A stretch of DNA of 64,000 nt from Bradyrhizobium betae. GTDB lineage: Bacteria > Pseudomonadota > Alphaproteobacteria > Rhizobiales > Xanthobacteraceae. Position numbers and translations under genes: made by a program. This document shows, one piece after another, positions 48,848 to 57,074 of this stretch; position 1 is the stretch's first letter; each line of letters starts with the position of its first letter. The stretch is from positions 248,001-312,000 of the forward strand of contig NZ_MZXW01000050.1 of the NCBI RefSeq assembly GCF_004123905.1, given 5' to 3'. The notes below the pieces were generated by a model, which saw only the letters and a program-made list of their open reading frames with translations, did not search any database and had not been told where the DNA came from.

Positions 48848-48953
48848 TGGCGGAGGTTCCGCCGGTATTCCTCCAGCGAGATTGAAACTTCACGTGATTT
48901 GAACCGTAACCTTTTGTGCTATTCTCCATCGCCCCATGCGAGAGGATCCCGAC

Positions 48954-49163
48954 ATGAACCCGATTGACCTGGTGGTGACTGTATGTGCGGTGCTCTCGCC
49001 TGCGAACTGCGAGGAGCAGCATATCGTATTCAACTATGCGGGGTCGCCGCGGCAATGCGTGATGGCGGCGCCGCCCTATATCGCGCAATGGATCGGTGAT
49101 CATCCGAAGTGGCAGGCGGTGCGCTGGCGCTGCGAATATCCGCACCCGAACGACAAGGCGTAA
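48954..49163 (+). CDS. 69-residue protein with four cysteines, unknown
   Basis: From ATG 48954 with AGAGGATCCC ahead; an ATG 18 bases upstream is weaker. The protein reads NPIDLVVTVCAVLSPANCEEQHIVFNY then GSPRQCVMAAPPYIAQWIGDHPKW and RWRCEYP. Four cysteines (VCAV, NCEE, QCVM, RCEY) may form two disulfides, suggesting an exported or periplasmic place, although no cleavable leader is clear. I recognise no family. It stands 106 bases after the barrel gene and 11 bases before a convergent gene. Confidence 0.68.
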   Translation: MNPIDLVVTVCAVLSPANCEEQHIVFNYAGSPRQCVMAAPPYIAQWIGDHPKWQAVRWRCEYPHPNDKA

Positions 49164-49173
49164 AGCGTCAGCG

Positions 49174-49527
49174 CTATTTCGTGCAGTCCTTCAGATCCTT
49201 GTCGGCGATCGAGAACACGGCGTCCGCCTTGATCTCGATATCACGGACCACGCACTGACGCGCATTGGGATAGCTGATCTTGGCGTCGTAGCGGCCGGGC
49301 TCGACGCCGGTGATGCGGAGCCGCTCATCGTGGTCGACCTCCTTGTCCTTGTCGTTCAGGCACTGGTTCGGGCCCCAGTCGGTCTTGCCGGCCGGCGAGA
49401 GCTGGAAGCCGGAAATCGTCTCCGTCGTCAGATTCCACAGCCGGATGCCTTTGCCCTTGGCCTGCGCGAGCGCTGCGCCCGGCATCGCAACCAACAGGAT
49501 GCCGATCGCAATCAGCGTACGCCGCAT
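49174..49527 (-). CDS. Small periplasmic protein, unknown
   Basis: 117 residues from ATG 49527 with CGAGGGAGGTTC ahead. Signal peptide RRTLIAIGILLVAMPGAALA. The body IRLWNLTTETISGFQLSPAGKTDWGPNQCLNDKDKEVDHDERLRITGVEPGRYDAKISYPNARQCVVRDIEIKADAVFSIADKDLKDC looks like a single Ig-like domain of the kind found in tat-variable or stress-related periplasmic proteins. It contains three cysteines. No family assigned. It follows the ABC operon below but in the same strand sense lies after it, with a 48-base gap. Confidence 0.7.
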   Translation of the reverse strand: MRRTLIAIGILLVAMPGAALAQAKGKGIRLWNLTTETISGFQLSPAGKTDWGPNQCLNDKDKEVDHDERLRITGVEPGRYDAKISYPNARQCVVRDIEIKADAVFSIADKDLKDCTK

Positions 49528-49575
49528 GGTGAACCTCCCTCGACACTCTCGTTGGGTCCAGTTGACCACGAGTTC

Positions 49576-50289
49576 TCATTTCGATTCAAGCTGCTGCACT
49601 GCCGCGAGCTCGGCCCTGATCCTGCCGAGGTCGGCCTCGCTGCGCTCCGCGCGCGGAACGGCAATCGGCACCTCCTGCACGATGCGCGCCGGGCGTGGCG
49701 ACAGGATAAACAGTCGGTCACCGAGGCGGATCGCATCATCGAGGCTGTGGGTGACGAGCAGCGTCATCACCGGGCGCCTTGCCACCAGCGTTGCGATCTC
49801 GTCACGCAGGCGGCCGGCGAGCGCGTCGTCGAGCGAGGCGAGGGGCTCGTCGAGCACGAGAAGATCGGGCTCGACTGCGAAGGCGCGGGCCAGCGCAACG
49901 CGCCGGGCGAGGCCCAGCGACAATTCGCCGGGAAAATGGCTGCGATGCGCGTCCAGCTCCAAAATCCGGAACAGCTCTGACAGTTTTGCGTCGGAGACGT
50001 CGGGCGCAGCCAACCGCACATTCTGCTCGACCGAGCGCCATGGCAGCAGCCGGGGCTCCTGGAACACCATGCCGATGCGCGCTTCCGGCGGGCGCGCGAT
50101 GCGTCCCTGAAATTCGTGATCGAGCCCGAGAATGATACGCAGCATCGTGCTCTTGCCGCAGCCGGACGGGCCGATCAGCACGCCGACCTCGCCGGACTGA
50201 AGCGCGAATTTCAGCGGCGCCAGCACATCGTGCGTTCCGCCCGCGGCGCTCCTGTAGGTTTTGCCTGATATCTCGACCTCAAGCCGCAC
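49576..50289 (-). CDS. ABC transporter ATPase, nitrate/taurine/sulfonate type
   Basis: 237 residues from a GTG at 50289, overlapping the permease gene by 11 bases. Walker A GPSGCGKST, Q-loop VFQEPRLLPW, signature ELSLGLARRVALARA (LSLGL instead of LSGGQ) and Walker B LLVLDEPLASLD, then the H-loop VTHSLDDA are all present. The Q-loop form and length match the TauB/SsuB/NrtD family. It powers the permease and solute-binding protein encoded just upstream. Last gene of a three-gene operon. Substrate unknown. Confidence 0.92.
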   Translation of the reverse strand: MRLEVEISGKTYRSAAGGTHDVLAPLKFALQSGEVGVLIGPSGCGKSTMLRIILGLDHEFQGRIARPPEARIGMVFQEPRLLPWRSVEQNVRLAAPDVSDAKLSELFRILELDAHRSHFPGELSLGLARRVALARAFAVEPDLLVLDEPLASLDDALAGRLRDEIATLVARRPVMTLLVTHSLDDAIRLGDRLFILSPRPARIVQEVPIAVPRAERSEADLGRIRAELAAVQQLESK

Positions 50290-51016
50290 GGGGGCGCCAC
50301 CGGGTTGCGCGGGCTTCGAACGGCTGCACCAGCACGGTTTCGATCACGAGCACGATGGCGGCGAAGGTCAGCGAGTAGGCCAGCAGCCGCGGCGTGTCGA
50401 ACAGCTGGAAGGCGACGCCGATCTCGAAGCCGACGCCGTTGGGACGTCCGAGCAATTCGGCGACCAGCACGATCTTCCACACCAGCGACAATCCGGAGCG
50501 GGCGGAGGCCGCGATATACGGCGCCAACTGCGGCAGCACGACATGGCGGAAGGCGCGCCAGCGCGGCATCGCGAACACGGTTGCCATCTCGTCAAGCGAG
50601 CGGTCGAGCGCGCGGGTGCCCTCGCGCAAGGTGACGATGGCGGTCGGCAGCTTGTTGATGGCGATCGCCGTGATGGCGGCCGCCTCGGTGAGGCCGGCCC
50701 AGATATAGGCGAGCACAATGACGACCAGCGCCGGCAGGTTCAGCAGCAGGATCAGCCAGGGATCGCCAAGCCGGTCGGCGAGTTTTACGCGCCCCATCAG
50801 ATAGCCGATGGCGCTGCCGAGCGACATTGCCAGCACGAAGGAGAGCGCGACGCGGGCGAGCGTGGCGCCGAGATGCAGGAATAGTGCGCCGCTCGATGCT
50901 TCTGCGACGATGACGTTGAGCACGGCAGGCGGAGAGGGCAGCTTTGCGCCGCCGACGAACAGCGCGGCAATCCACCAGATCGCAAGAAACAGGGCAAACG
51001 AGAGCAGCCGCAGCAC
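50279..51016 (-). CDS. ABC transporter permease, nitrate/taurine type
   Basis: 245 residues from GTG 51016, which overlaps the upstream stop (TGAGGTG) and so is translationally coupled; a longer frame is arginine-rich and non-coding. About six helices, e.g. LLSFALFLAIWWIAALFVGG and WLILLLNLPALVVIVLAYIWAG. The EAA-like loop is EMATVFAMPRWRAFRHVVLPQLAPYIAASARSG. It belongs to the TauC/SsuC family. It pairs with the adjacent ATPase and binding protein. The whole transporter is sandwiched between lanM/pqqA and the quinoprotein-associated genes, but nothing proves a link to lanthanides. Confidence 0.9.
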   Translation of the reverse strand: MLRLLSFALFLAIWWIAALFVGGAKLPSPPAVLNVIVAEASSGALFLHLGATLARVALSFVLAMSLGSAIGYLMGRVKLADRLGDPWLILLLNLPALVVIVLAYIWAGLTEAAAITAIAINKLPTAIVTLREGTRALDRSLDEMATVFAMPRWRAFRHVVLPQLAPYIAASARSGLSLVWKIVLVAELLGRPNGVGFEIGVAFQLFDTPRLLAYSLTFAAIVLVIETVLVQPFEARATRWRPRAA

Positions 51017-51017
51017 C

Positions 51018-51998
51018 TCAGTCTCCGGGGACTGCGTGATAGAACGTGCCGGGATCGAGCTCCGCCGCCGGCCCGACCAGGTCGCGGCCGCCGGTCTCGG
51101 CCAGCACGCGGTAGAGCACGCGCGCGTCCGCCTCCTCGTCGACGATACTCCGGCGCGGAATGCCGTCGCGGTAGCGGTCGCGATAGGTTTTGAGCATGGC
51201 TGGATCGGTCGCGCCGGTGAGCGGGACGATCTTGTCCCAGGCCGCATCCGACGTGACCAGCAACTGCTTGGCCTTGCGGGTCATCGCGATGAAGCGCGCC
51301 ACGGCGTCTTTATGGCTTGCTGCCCAGCTCTCGTCGAAGACATAGCCGACCGCGGAGACCGCGCCCTTGGCGCCCAGCTTCGGCAGGATGTCCTCGATGC
51401 CGGCGAGGCGGCGAAAACCCTTGGCCTCGAGCTGGGCGCAGAAATTCCAGAAATTGAGGCTCGCATCCATCTCGCCGTCGAGCGCCTTGGCCGCGATCAG
51501 GGGCGGGGCGCCATAGACGATGCTTGCATCCGACTTCAGGTCGATGCCGTCCTGTTTCATCCGCGCCTGCAGCAGCAGCCAGCTCTTGTCGATGGGACCG
51601 CCGCCGATGGCGAGCTTGTGGCCTTTGAGATCCGCGAGCGTCTTGATCGGCGAGGCCGCCGGCACCATCACCGCGCCGAGCGCGCTAGAATAGGGATAGA
51701 AGGTCAGTTTGGCGCCGAGCGCGCGCTCGCGCGACACCCACAGCCAGTCCGACAGCATGATGTCGGCATTGCCGGCGCGCAACGCGATCTTGCCGGCCTC
51801 GGGGCTCGCAAGCTCGGTGACCTCCAGCAACAAATCGGCCTCCTTGTCGAGACCGGCGCTCCGGATCGTCGCCAGCTCCCAGGAGAATGTTCCAGTCTTC
51901 TGCACCGCAAGGCGGATGGTATCCGCGGCATGGCCGGGAGTGGCCAGTGTCAGCGCCAGGATCGTCGCGAGCGCCAATGTTCGTCCCAAGATTCTCAT
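51018..51998 (-). CDS. ABC transporter substrate-binding protein, nitrate/sulfonate type
   Basis: 326 residues from ATG 51998. Signal peptide RILGRTLALATILALTLATPGHA. Motifs of the NMT1/THI5-like and SsuA family: TIRLAVQKTGTFSWELATIRSAGLDKEADLLLEVTEL, LRAGNADIMLSDWLWVSRERA and YPYSSALGAVMVPAAS. The first gene of the ABC operon. It would bind a small organic sulfonate, amine or similar molecule, or a pyrimidine-like precursor, in the periplasm. Its position among quinoprotein genes is the only hint about substrate. Confidence 0.88.
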   Translation of the reverse strand: MRILGRTLALATILALTLATPGHAADTIRLAVQKTGTFSWELATIRSAGLDKEADLLLEVTELASPEAGKIALRAGNADIMLSDWLWVSRERALGAKLTFYPYSSALGAVMVPAASPIKTLADLKGHKLAIGGGPIDKSWLLLQARMKQDGIDLKSDASIVYGAPPLIAAKALDGEMDASLNFWNFCAQLEAKGFRRLAGIEDILPKLGAKGAVSAVGYVFDESWAASHKDAVARFIAMTRKAKQLLVTSDAAWDKIVPLTGATDPAMLKTYRDRYRDGIPRRSIVDEEADARVLYRVLAETGGRDLVGPAAELDPGTFYHAVPGD

Positions 51999-52085
51999 CG
52001 CCTTGTGAGCCGTTTCCTCAGATAGGGTGCTTTTCAGGACAATACGCATAGCATAGCTTTCGTCGCAACCAGCGGGAGGACGCTC

Positions 52086-52445
52086 ATGAATATGGCGGGA
52101 CAGCTACGACCGATTGTCGCCGTATTGGCGGTGCTGGTGGGGGCCGTGTACGCCGCGCGCGCCGAGGAGGCTAATGATTATCCGACCGCCGCACGTGCCG
52201 AATACGTCTATGGCTGCATGAAGGCCAATGGCGAAAGCCGGCAGTCGATCGAGCAATGTTCTTGCTCGATTGACGTGGTGGCCTCGATCGTCACCTACGA
52301 GCGCTACGTGACTGCCGAGACGGCGCTCAGCATGTCCCAGGTGCGCGGCAATCTCGGGGTCCAGTTCCGGACGTCGGAGCAGGCGAACTCGGCGGTGAAT
52401 GATCTAAGGCGCGCGCAGGCGGAAGCTGAGGTGAGGTGTTTCTGA
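52086..52445 (+). CDS. Small secreted protein with conserved cysteines
   Basis: 119 residues from ATG 52086. Signal peptide LRPIVAVLAVLVGAVYAARA. The mature part begins AEEANDYPTAARAEYVYGCMKANGESRQSIEQCSCSIDVVASIVTYERY, with Cys44, Cys58, Cys60 and a final Cys118; the pattern C-(13)-C-x-C looks like a structural disulfide core. I recognise the style (small proteins often found near quinoprotein genes) but no named family. It stands alone, divergent from the ABC operon and followed by a hairpin. Confidence 0.72.
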   Translation: MNMAGQLRPIVAVLAVLVGAVYAARAEEANDYPTAARAEYVYGCMKANGESRQSIEQCSCSIDVVASIVTYERYVTAETALSMSQVRGNLGVQFRTSEQANSAVNDLRRAQAEAEVRCF

Positions 52446-52460
52446 TTTAGCACCGTCATT

Positions 52461-52491
52461 CCGGGGAGGTCCGCAGGACCTACGTCCCCGG
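52461..52491. terminator. Nested hairpin between convergent genes
   Basis: Outer arms CCGGGGA/TCCCCGG (52461-52467, 52485-52491) and inner arms AGGTCC/GGACCT. It follows the small secreted protein gene and overlaps the end of the convergent SoxYZ-like gene. It resembles the palindromic repeats of this genus and could act as a terminator. Confidence 0.6.
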
Positions 52492-53298
52492 CTTCTCCAC
52501 ATCCCACTCATTGCGGAACACATGTCCATCCGTGTCCTTCGCCTCCGCGCGGAAACGTTTCGCGCCGTTGGACACGTAGGTGAACCGCAGATTGGGATCT
52601 TCCGAGATCGAGATGCCGCCTTCCATCGACAGCACGGGGCTGTCGTCCTGCGTCAGCTTGAGCTGGTTAACGAAGAAGGCGGGAATATAGAGTTGCGTGA
52701 CCTGGTCCATCTGGAGGCCGGAATTGTTGGGATGGCCGATCATGATCTGTGCCTCGCGGATGCGGCTCGCGGGAGCTTGCTCGCGCGCGAATTGGCGGTA
52801 GCGCATCTGGCCGAGGCGGTTGTTGGCTTCCTCGGCATTCTTTCCTGCCGGTGCGGAGCAGCCGCCTGAGGCCTTCACATAGACCTTCGAGACGTAGAGC
52901 TGGCCGTCACTGAGCTCGGCGACCGCGTGGACGTCGGTATAGTTGTTGACGCGCACCCGTGTGGAGATCTCGGTGACATTGGCATCCGCACCGAGCTCGA
53001 ACTTTGCCGCCATTGGCGCGGGATTGCGATCGATGACCAGCGTGATCGAGCGAATGCGGCGGCTATCTGCGGGCGAGAGCTTGCTGCGCAGGGTCACGGG
53101 CACGATGGCCGCGTCCTCGGCGCGATAGGGCATCTCGATGGCGATGACGTTGCTGCCGTCGTTGATCGGGCGGTTGTTGAAGATGTCCTGCACCAGGCCC
53201 GGCCAGGGATCGTAGGCCTCTTCGGCGCTCGCCGGCACAGCGAAGGCGAGGCCGAGCAATGCGGCGATCAGGGGCAGGCGGCGTGTGCATCCCGTCAT
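52480..53298 (-). CDS. Quinoprotein-dehydrogenase-associated SoxYZ-like carrier
   Basis: 272 residues from ATG 53298 (GGGGACCTTGACC ahead); a TTG two codons upstream is the other option. Signal peptide TRRLPLIAALLGLAFAVPASA. The N-terminal part is SoxY-like (DPWPGLVQDIFNNRPINDGSNVIAIEMPYRAEDAAIVPVTLRSKL) with a C-G-C-S-A-P-type segment (GGCSAP) that could carry a substrate on a cysteine; the C-terminal part is SoxZ-like (YIPAFFVNQLKLTQDDSPVLSMEGGISISEDPNLRFTY). This fused form occurs next to quinoprotein dehydrogenase genes. It may take part in a poorly understood relay with the metallohydrolase next door. Firm by pattern; function unknown. Confidence 0.87.
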   Translation of the reverse strand: MTGCTRRLPLIAALLGLAFAVPASAEEAYDPWPGLVQDIFNNRPINDGSNVIAIEMPYRAEDAAIVPVTLRSKLSPADSRRIRSITLVIDRNPAPMAAKFELGADANVTEISTRVRVNNYTDVHAVAELSDGQLYVSKVYVKASGGCSAPAGKNAEEANNRLGQMRYRQFAREQAPASRIREAQIMIGHPNNSGLQMDQVTQLYIPAFFVNQLKLTQDDSPVLSMEGGISISEDPNLRFTYVSNGAKRFRAEAKDTDGHVFRNEWDVEKPGT

Positions 53299-53376
53299 GG
53301 TCAAGGTCCCCGGAGTCAGCGAAGCTGATCTCCCGCGCGGGCGAAGCAGTCTTCCCTATCCAGAGTAGCGCGTCCG

Positions 53377-54303
53377 CTACTCCCATTCAATTTCCGAAAA
53401 TGCTGCGGTTGCGTTGCGGGCGTTGTAGTCGTCGAACAGCTCCCAGTGCCGGCGTTCCGAGACTCCCGCCTTGTCTGCGGCGGCTCGGATCGGCTCGCCC
53501 TTCTTATTCAACGCCCGGACGTCCGCCAGCAGCGCCGTGAGATAACGCCGTTCGTCGGCCAGCGCGGCCGGCCACTCGCTCACAGGCCCGTGACCGGGGA
53601 CGACGCGGACCGCCGGAATCTTATCGAGTTCCCCGATTGTGCCGAGCCAGCCGCGGATGCTGCCGTCCATCACTGGAATATGGCGAAGAAAGACGAGGTC
53701 GCCTGCGAACAGTGTCTTCGTCGTCTCGTCGTACACAGTCAGATCATTGTCGCTGTGCCCGGCTGGCCAAGCTCGCAAGGTGAGGTGGCGCGATCCGAGA
53801 TCGAGCATCATGGTGTCCGGAACGAGCACAGTCGGCGGCACGATCTTCACGGGCGAGATCAATTCATCGCCCATGATGCGTCTAAAATTGTCCAGATAAT
53901 ACGGCCCGCGCGTCGCCAGCGCCTGCGCAAGCTTGCTGTGTCCGACAAAGCTGGTCCCCTCCGCAACAAAGGCCGCATTGCCGAAGACATGATCGGGATG
54001 GCCATGGGTGTTGATGACGTAGCGGATCGGCTTGCTGGTGTGCGCCCGCACGGCCTTCAGCAGCGCCTCGCCTTCGCGAAGACTGCCGCCGGTGTCGATC
54101 ACGGCGACCGCGTCCTCGCCGACGATGAAGCCGACATTGGCGATGCCGCCCTCGTTCTCGCGGGTCATCAGCGCGATGGTCCCCGAGTGCACGAAGATTC
54201 CGGGTGCGACTTCGCTCACAGGCAATTCGGCCTGCCCCGCGCGTGCTAGCGTTGATAGCCCCAGCAGGGACAAGGCTGCGATCACAAGAGCGATGCGAGA
54301 CAC
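53377..54303 (-). CDS. Quinoprotein relay system metallohydrolase (SoxH-like)
   Basis: 308 residues from GTG 54303 with GAGGCGGAAAA ahead. Signal peptide RIALVIAALSLLGLSTLARA. The metallo-beta-lactamase fold shows NTHGHPDHVFGN (H-x-H-x-D-H), a downstream GHSDNDL histidine, LFAGDLVFLRHIPV with the bridging Asp, and VVPGHGPVSEW. The family (SoxH-related) goes with the SoxYZ-like protein in quinoprotein clusters. It is not a beta-lactamase like the B3 enzyme at 20613; the sequences differ throughout. It probably removes a group from a carrier or hydrolyses a thioester in the periplasm. Confidence 0.85.
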   Translation of the reverse strand: MSRIALVIAALSLLGLSTLARAGQAELPVSEVAPGIFVHSGTIALMTRENEGGIANVGFIVGEDAVAVIDTGGSLREGEALLKAVRAHTSKPIRYVINTHGHPDHVFGNAAFVAEGTSFVGHSKLAQALATRGPYYLDNFRRIMGDELISPVKIVPPTVLVPDTMMLDLGSRHLTLRAWPAGHSDNDLTVYDETTKTLFAGDLVFLRHIPVMDGSIRGWLGTIGELDKIPAVRVVPGHGPVSEWPAALADERRYLTALLADVRALNKKGEPIRAAADKAGVSERRHWELFDDYNARNATAAFSEIEWE

Positions 54304-54431
54304 TTTTCCGCCTCAGTTCAAAGGATTAGCCACATTGCACTGCAGCAAACAAAGCCAGCATAAAGTTGGTGAAACATAGTGCGTCCCTGCGTTGCATGGA
54401 TAGCATTCGGATGAAACGAGGAGGAAGCGCG

Positions 54432-55313
54432 ATGACGGAGGCCGGACGACATCGTCGCTGGTTGTTTCTGCTGTGGGGGCTGGTTGCGTCCTGCGCGCTT
54501 GGCGAGGTCGCCATGGCGCAGACGAGCGAGACCGGAGACCTCTCGTTCGAGCTGGTCGACCCCAAGGTGCTGCGCGTCTGCGCCGATCCGCGCAATCTGC
54601 CGTTCTCCAACGAGAAGGGCGAGGGGCTGGAGAACAAGCTCGCCGAGTTGTTCGCGGACAAGCTCCAGAAGAAGCTCGACTACGTGTTCTTTCCGCAGGC
54701 GACCGGTTTCGTGCGGATGACGCTGGGTGCGCATCGTTGCGATGTCATCATGGGCTTTCCGCAGGGCGATGACCTCGTGCAGGGCACCAATCCCTATTAC
54801 CGCACGTCCTACGCGCTGGTCTCGAAAGCGGGCGGCGGGCTCGAGGACGTCGACACGCTCGAGGACGCGAAGCTCAAGGGCAAGCATGTCGGCATCGTCG
54901 CCGGCACGCCACCGGCCACCAATATGGCGCTCGCGGGCCTGATGGGCGACGCAAAGCCCTATCCGCTGATGATCGACACGCGCTACGACAATTCGGCGCA
55001 GGCGATGATCGATGATCTCACCAACGGCAAGATCGACGCCGGCGTGCTGTGGGGGCCGATGGCCGGGTATTACGCGAAGAAAGCCGGCTCGCTGCACGTC
55101 ACGCCGCTGGTGAAGGAGACCACCGGACCAAAACTGGTCTATCGCATCGGCATGGGCGTGCGTCCCGCCGACCAGAACTGGAAGCGGCAGCTCAACAAAC
55201 TCATTCAGGAGAACCAGGGCGAGATCAACAAGATCCTGCTCGACTTCGGCGTGCCTCTGCTCGACGAGAGCGATCGGCCGCTCGGCGCGGAGACGGCCAA
55301 GAAGGCGCCATGA
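54432..55313 (+). CDS. Quinoprotein-dehydrogenase-associated family-3 solute-binding protein (XoxJ/MoxJ type)
   Basis: 293 residues from ATG 54432, preceded by GAGGAAGCGCG. Signal peptide RRWLFLLWGLVASCALGEVAMA. The mature N-terminus LSFELVDPKVLRVCADPRNLPFSNEKGEGLENKLAELFADKLQKKLDYVFFP is typical of XoxJ, the protein thought to help fold or activate lanthanide methanol dehydrogenases. The end overlaps the next gene by 4 bases (ATGA). A second member of the family is encoded at 43975-44901. It is separated from xoxF/xoxG by 14 kb, unlike the usual xoxFGJ order. Confidence 0.9.
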   Translation: MTEAGRHRRWLFLLWGLVASCALGEVAMAQTSETGDLSFELVDPKVLRVCADPRNLPFSNEKGEGLENKLAELFADKLQKKLDYVFFPQATGFVRMTLGAHRCDVIMGFPQGDDLVQGTNPYYRTSYALVSKAGGGLEDVDTLEDAKLKGKHVGIVAGTPPATNMALAGLMGDAKPYPLMIDTRYDNSAQAMIDDLTNGKIDAGVLWGPMAGYYAKKAGSLHVTPLVKETTGPKLVYRIGMGVRPADQNWKRQLNKLIQENQGEINKILLDFGVPLLDESDRPLGAETAKKAP

Positions 55314-55867
55314 GGCGGCATCTTGCCGCTGCGCTGGTTGCCGCCGCGTTGGCGGCACCGGCCTTGGCACAGCAGCAGGAGCCGTTCGAGCCTGAGGGCT
55401 ATCGCACCGACAATTACCGCGCGCCGGTGCCGGCGACGCTGGTGCGCGCGCGTGTGCTCACGACTGGGGAGGCCGAGGAGATCTGGCGCGCGAAGAGCGG
55501 CGCGTTCATCGACGTGCTGCCGCGTCCGCCGAAGCCGAAGAACCTGCCCGACGGCACAGTGTGGCGCGACATGCCGCGGAAGAACATTCCGGGCAGTCTC
55601 TGGCTGCCGGACACGGGCTACGGCGCTCTGCCGCCGGTTATGGACGATTATTTCCAGCGCGGCCTCGCGCGCGCGTCACGCGGCGACAAGGCCGCGCTGC
55701 TCGTGATCTATTGCCTCGCCGATTGCTGGATGTCGTGGAACGCCGCCAAGCGCGCATTGGCCTACGGCTATTCCAACGTCGCCTGGTATCCTGACGGCAC
55801 CGACGGCTGGGAGCGCGCGAAGCTTCCCACCGACGAGGCCCAGCCGGAGCCGCGGCCGGAGCAGTAG
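55310..55867 (+). CDS. PQQ-dependent catabolism-associated CXXCW-motif protein (rhodanese-like)
   Basis: 185 residues from ATG 55310, coupled to the solute-binding protein gene by ATGA. Signal peptide RRHLAAALVAAALAAPALA. The rhodanese-like domain runs from TTGEAEEIWRAKSGAFIDVLPRPPKPKNLPDGTVWRDMPRKNIPGSLWLPDTGYG to the motif YCLADCWMSWNAAKRALAYGYSNVAWYPDGTDGWE. The motif here reads C-L-A-D-C-W (cysteines four apart). Genes of this family always accompany PQQ alcohol dehydrogenases. The cysteine pair may be redox active or bind metal. A 25-bp palindrome follows 60 bases on. Confidence 0.9.
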   Translation: MRRHLAAALVAAALAAPALAQQQEPFEPEGYRTDNYRAPVPATLVRARVLTTGEAEEIWRAKSGAFIDVLPRPPKPKNLPDGTVWRDMPRKNIPGSLWLPDTGYGALPPVMDDYFQRGLARASRGDKAALLVIYCLADCWMSWNAAKRALAYGYSNVAWYPDGTDGWERAKLPTDEAQPEPRPEQ

Positions 55868-55925
55868 GCGCGCCATTGGCTCTGCGATCACGGTGTGAGC
55901 GAGGGACGCAACTCTATCCCCGTCA

Positions 55926-55995
55926 TTGCGAGCGGAGCGAAGCAATCCAGAGTCCCTCGGCGGAAAGATTCTGGATTGCTTCGCTCCGCTCGCAA
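55926..55995. repeat. Perfect 25-bp inverted repeat (REP-like)
   Basis: Left arm 55926-55950 and right arm 55971-55995 are exact reverse complements over 25 bases with a 20-base loop. The arms begin TTGCGAGCGGAGCGAAGCAA, a sequence typical of palindromic repeats in this genus. It lies between the CXXCW gene and the convergent small gene. Confidence 0.95.
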
Positions 55996-56019
55996 CGAGG
56001 ATGCGGGTGCAGCTTCGCC

Positions 56020-56319
56020 CTACTGCTTCTGCAACTTCGTCAGCGTGCCCGTGCCATCCGCGCTGGTTGCCGAGTACGTCACCCGATCACCCGCATGCAC
56101 TGCATCGAGCATCGCGGCGTCCTTGGCCTTGTACTGCTGGAGTGCGCCGGCGCCGCCTGCGCTGCCGCCGACCGTGCCCTTTTGTGTCTCCTGGATCGAG
56201 ATCGTGCTGTTGAGCCGATCGATCCGCGTGACCATTCCGGTCATGTCGTCAGCAAAAGCGCTGGTTGCGAGGATGCTGAGGGCCGCGGCGCCTGCGTAGA
56301 TGAATCTAGCTGTTCCCAT
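56020..56319 (-). CDS. Small periplasmic protein, DUF1344/CusF-like
   Basis: 99 residues from ATG 56319 with GGGAGGCCTCG. Signal peptide TARFIYAGAAALSILATSAFA. The mature part DDMTGMVTRIDRLNSTISIQETQKG followed by GDRVTYSATSADGTGTLTKLQKQ looks like a five-strand OB-fold of the DUF1344/CusF type, but the His/Met metal residues of CusF are not obvious. It lies near the end of the quinoprotein set. The insertion of Gly/Ala-rich VGGSAGGAGALQQY in the middle is unusual. Function unknown. Confidence 0.65.
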   Translation of the reverse strand: MGTARFIYAGAAALSILATSAFADDMTGMVTRIDRLNSTISIQETQKGTVGGSAGGAGALQQYKAKDAAMLDAVHAGDRVTYSATSADGTGTLTKLQKQ

Positions 56320-56459
56320 CGAGGCCTCCCGGTGTCTGTCTAGGGTTCACATCGACAAGCCATCCTAGATCGATTTGGTTCCGGCAGATAGCGCGGCAAA
56401 GGTTAACGATCGCGTTGATATCGCGGGAACTTTCCGGACAGTCGTCAGCAAGGCTGACG

Positions 56460-57074
56460 CTATTCCAATTCCTGCTGGATCATGCGTCCCAGCGCGAACA
56501 GGCGCTGGTCGATCGCGGTCGGAACCTCGCAGACGAACCGCACCACCTTGTTGCGGTCCTCGAAAATGCGGGTCTTCCAGATCAGCTCGTTGCTGAGCGC
56601 CTCGACCTTGGTGTCGTCACGTGACGCCGCGCCCTGGAGCGCCTGAAGCGCGATCGTTTCCTCGCGAATCTTGTCGGCGGCCTCGCGCTGCTTGCGGCTG
56701 ACGCGTTCGAGCCCGTTCATCACCTGGGAGCGCTGGGCGTTGAGCGTGTCGAACAGGCCGGCGAACAGCAGTTTTGCGTTCGCGGTCTTGTCGGAAGCAG
56801 AGCCGGCCAGAAACTCCTTCACCGACTTCTCGGCCTCGTCCATCGGCGTCTTGCGCGCCGACAACTTTGAGACCAGCGCGGTGACCTTGGCGTCGTCCCT
56901 CCATTTGGTCTCGGCGTCGCCGAGTTCCGGGCCGGCCCAGACGGCGGCGAGCGAGATCTCCGGCACCTTGGCCTGCGCGCAGGGCCAGTTGGGATAGCGC
57001 GGATCGGCAGCGCGCGCGGCCGGGCTCGCGACTGCGAGTGCCACAACAGCGATGGCCACGATCCGAACCGTCAT
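56460..57074 (-). CDS. Exported protein of the lut-like cluster (LutG position)
   Basis: 204 residues from ATG 57074, which overlaps the permease stop by 4 bases. Signal peptide TVRIVAIAVVALAVASPAARA. The mature start DPRYPNWPCAQAKVPEISLAAVWAGPELGDAETKWRDD is followed by long helices (SVKEFLAGSASDKTANAKLLFAGLFDTLNAQRSQVMNGLERVSRKQREAADKIREE), then VVRFVCEVPTAIDQRLF. The two cysteines may be linked. In the M. extorquens lut cluster an exported helical protein (lutG) occupies the same place after the permease; the match is by order and type, from memory. Last gene of the operon. Confidence 0.78.
   Translation of the reverse strand: MTVRIVAIAVVALAVASPAARAADPRYPNWPCAQAKVPEISLAAVWAGPELGDAETKWRDDAKVTALVSKLSARKTPMDEAEKSVKEFLAGSASDKTANAKLLFAGLFDTLNAQRSQVMNGLERVSRKQREAADKIREETIALQALQGAASRDDTKVEALSNELIWKTRIFEDRNKVVRFVCEVPTAIDQRLFALGRMIQQELE

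Noticed and set aside
53377..54303. Idea that this metallohydrolase is a second antibiotic beta-lactamase
   Set aside because: It pairs with the SoxYZ-like gene and resembles SoxH-type quinoprotein proteins, not the B3 enzyme.
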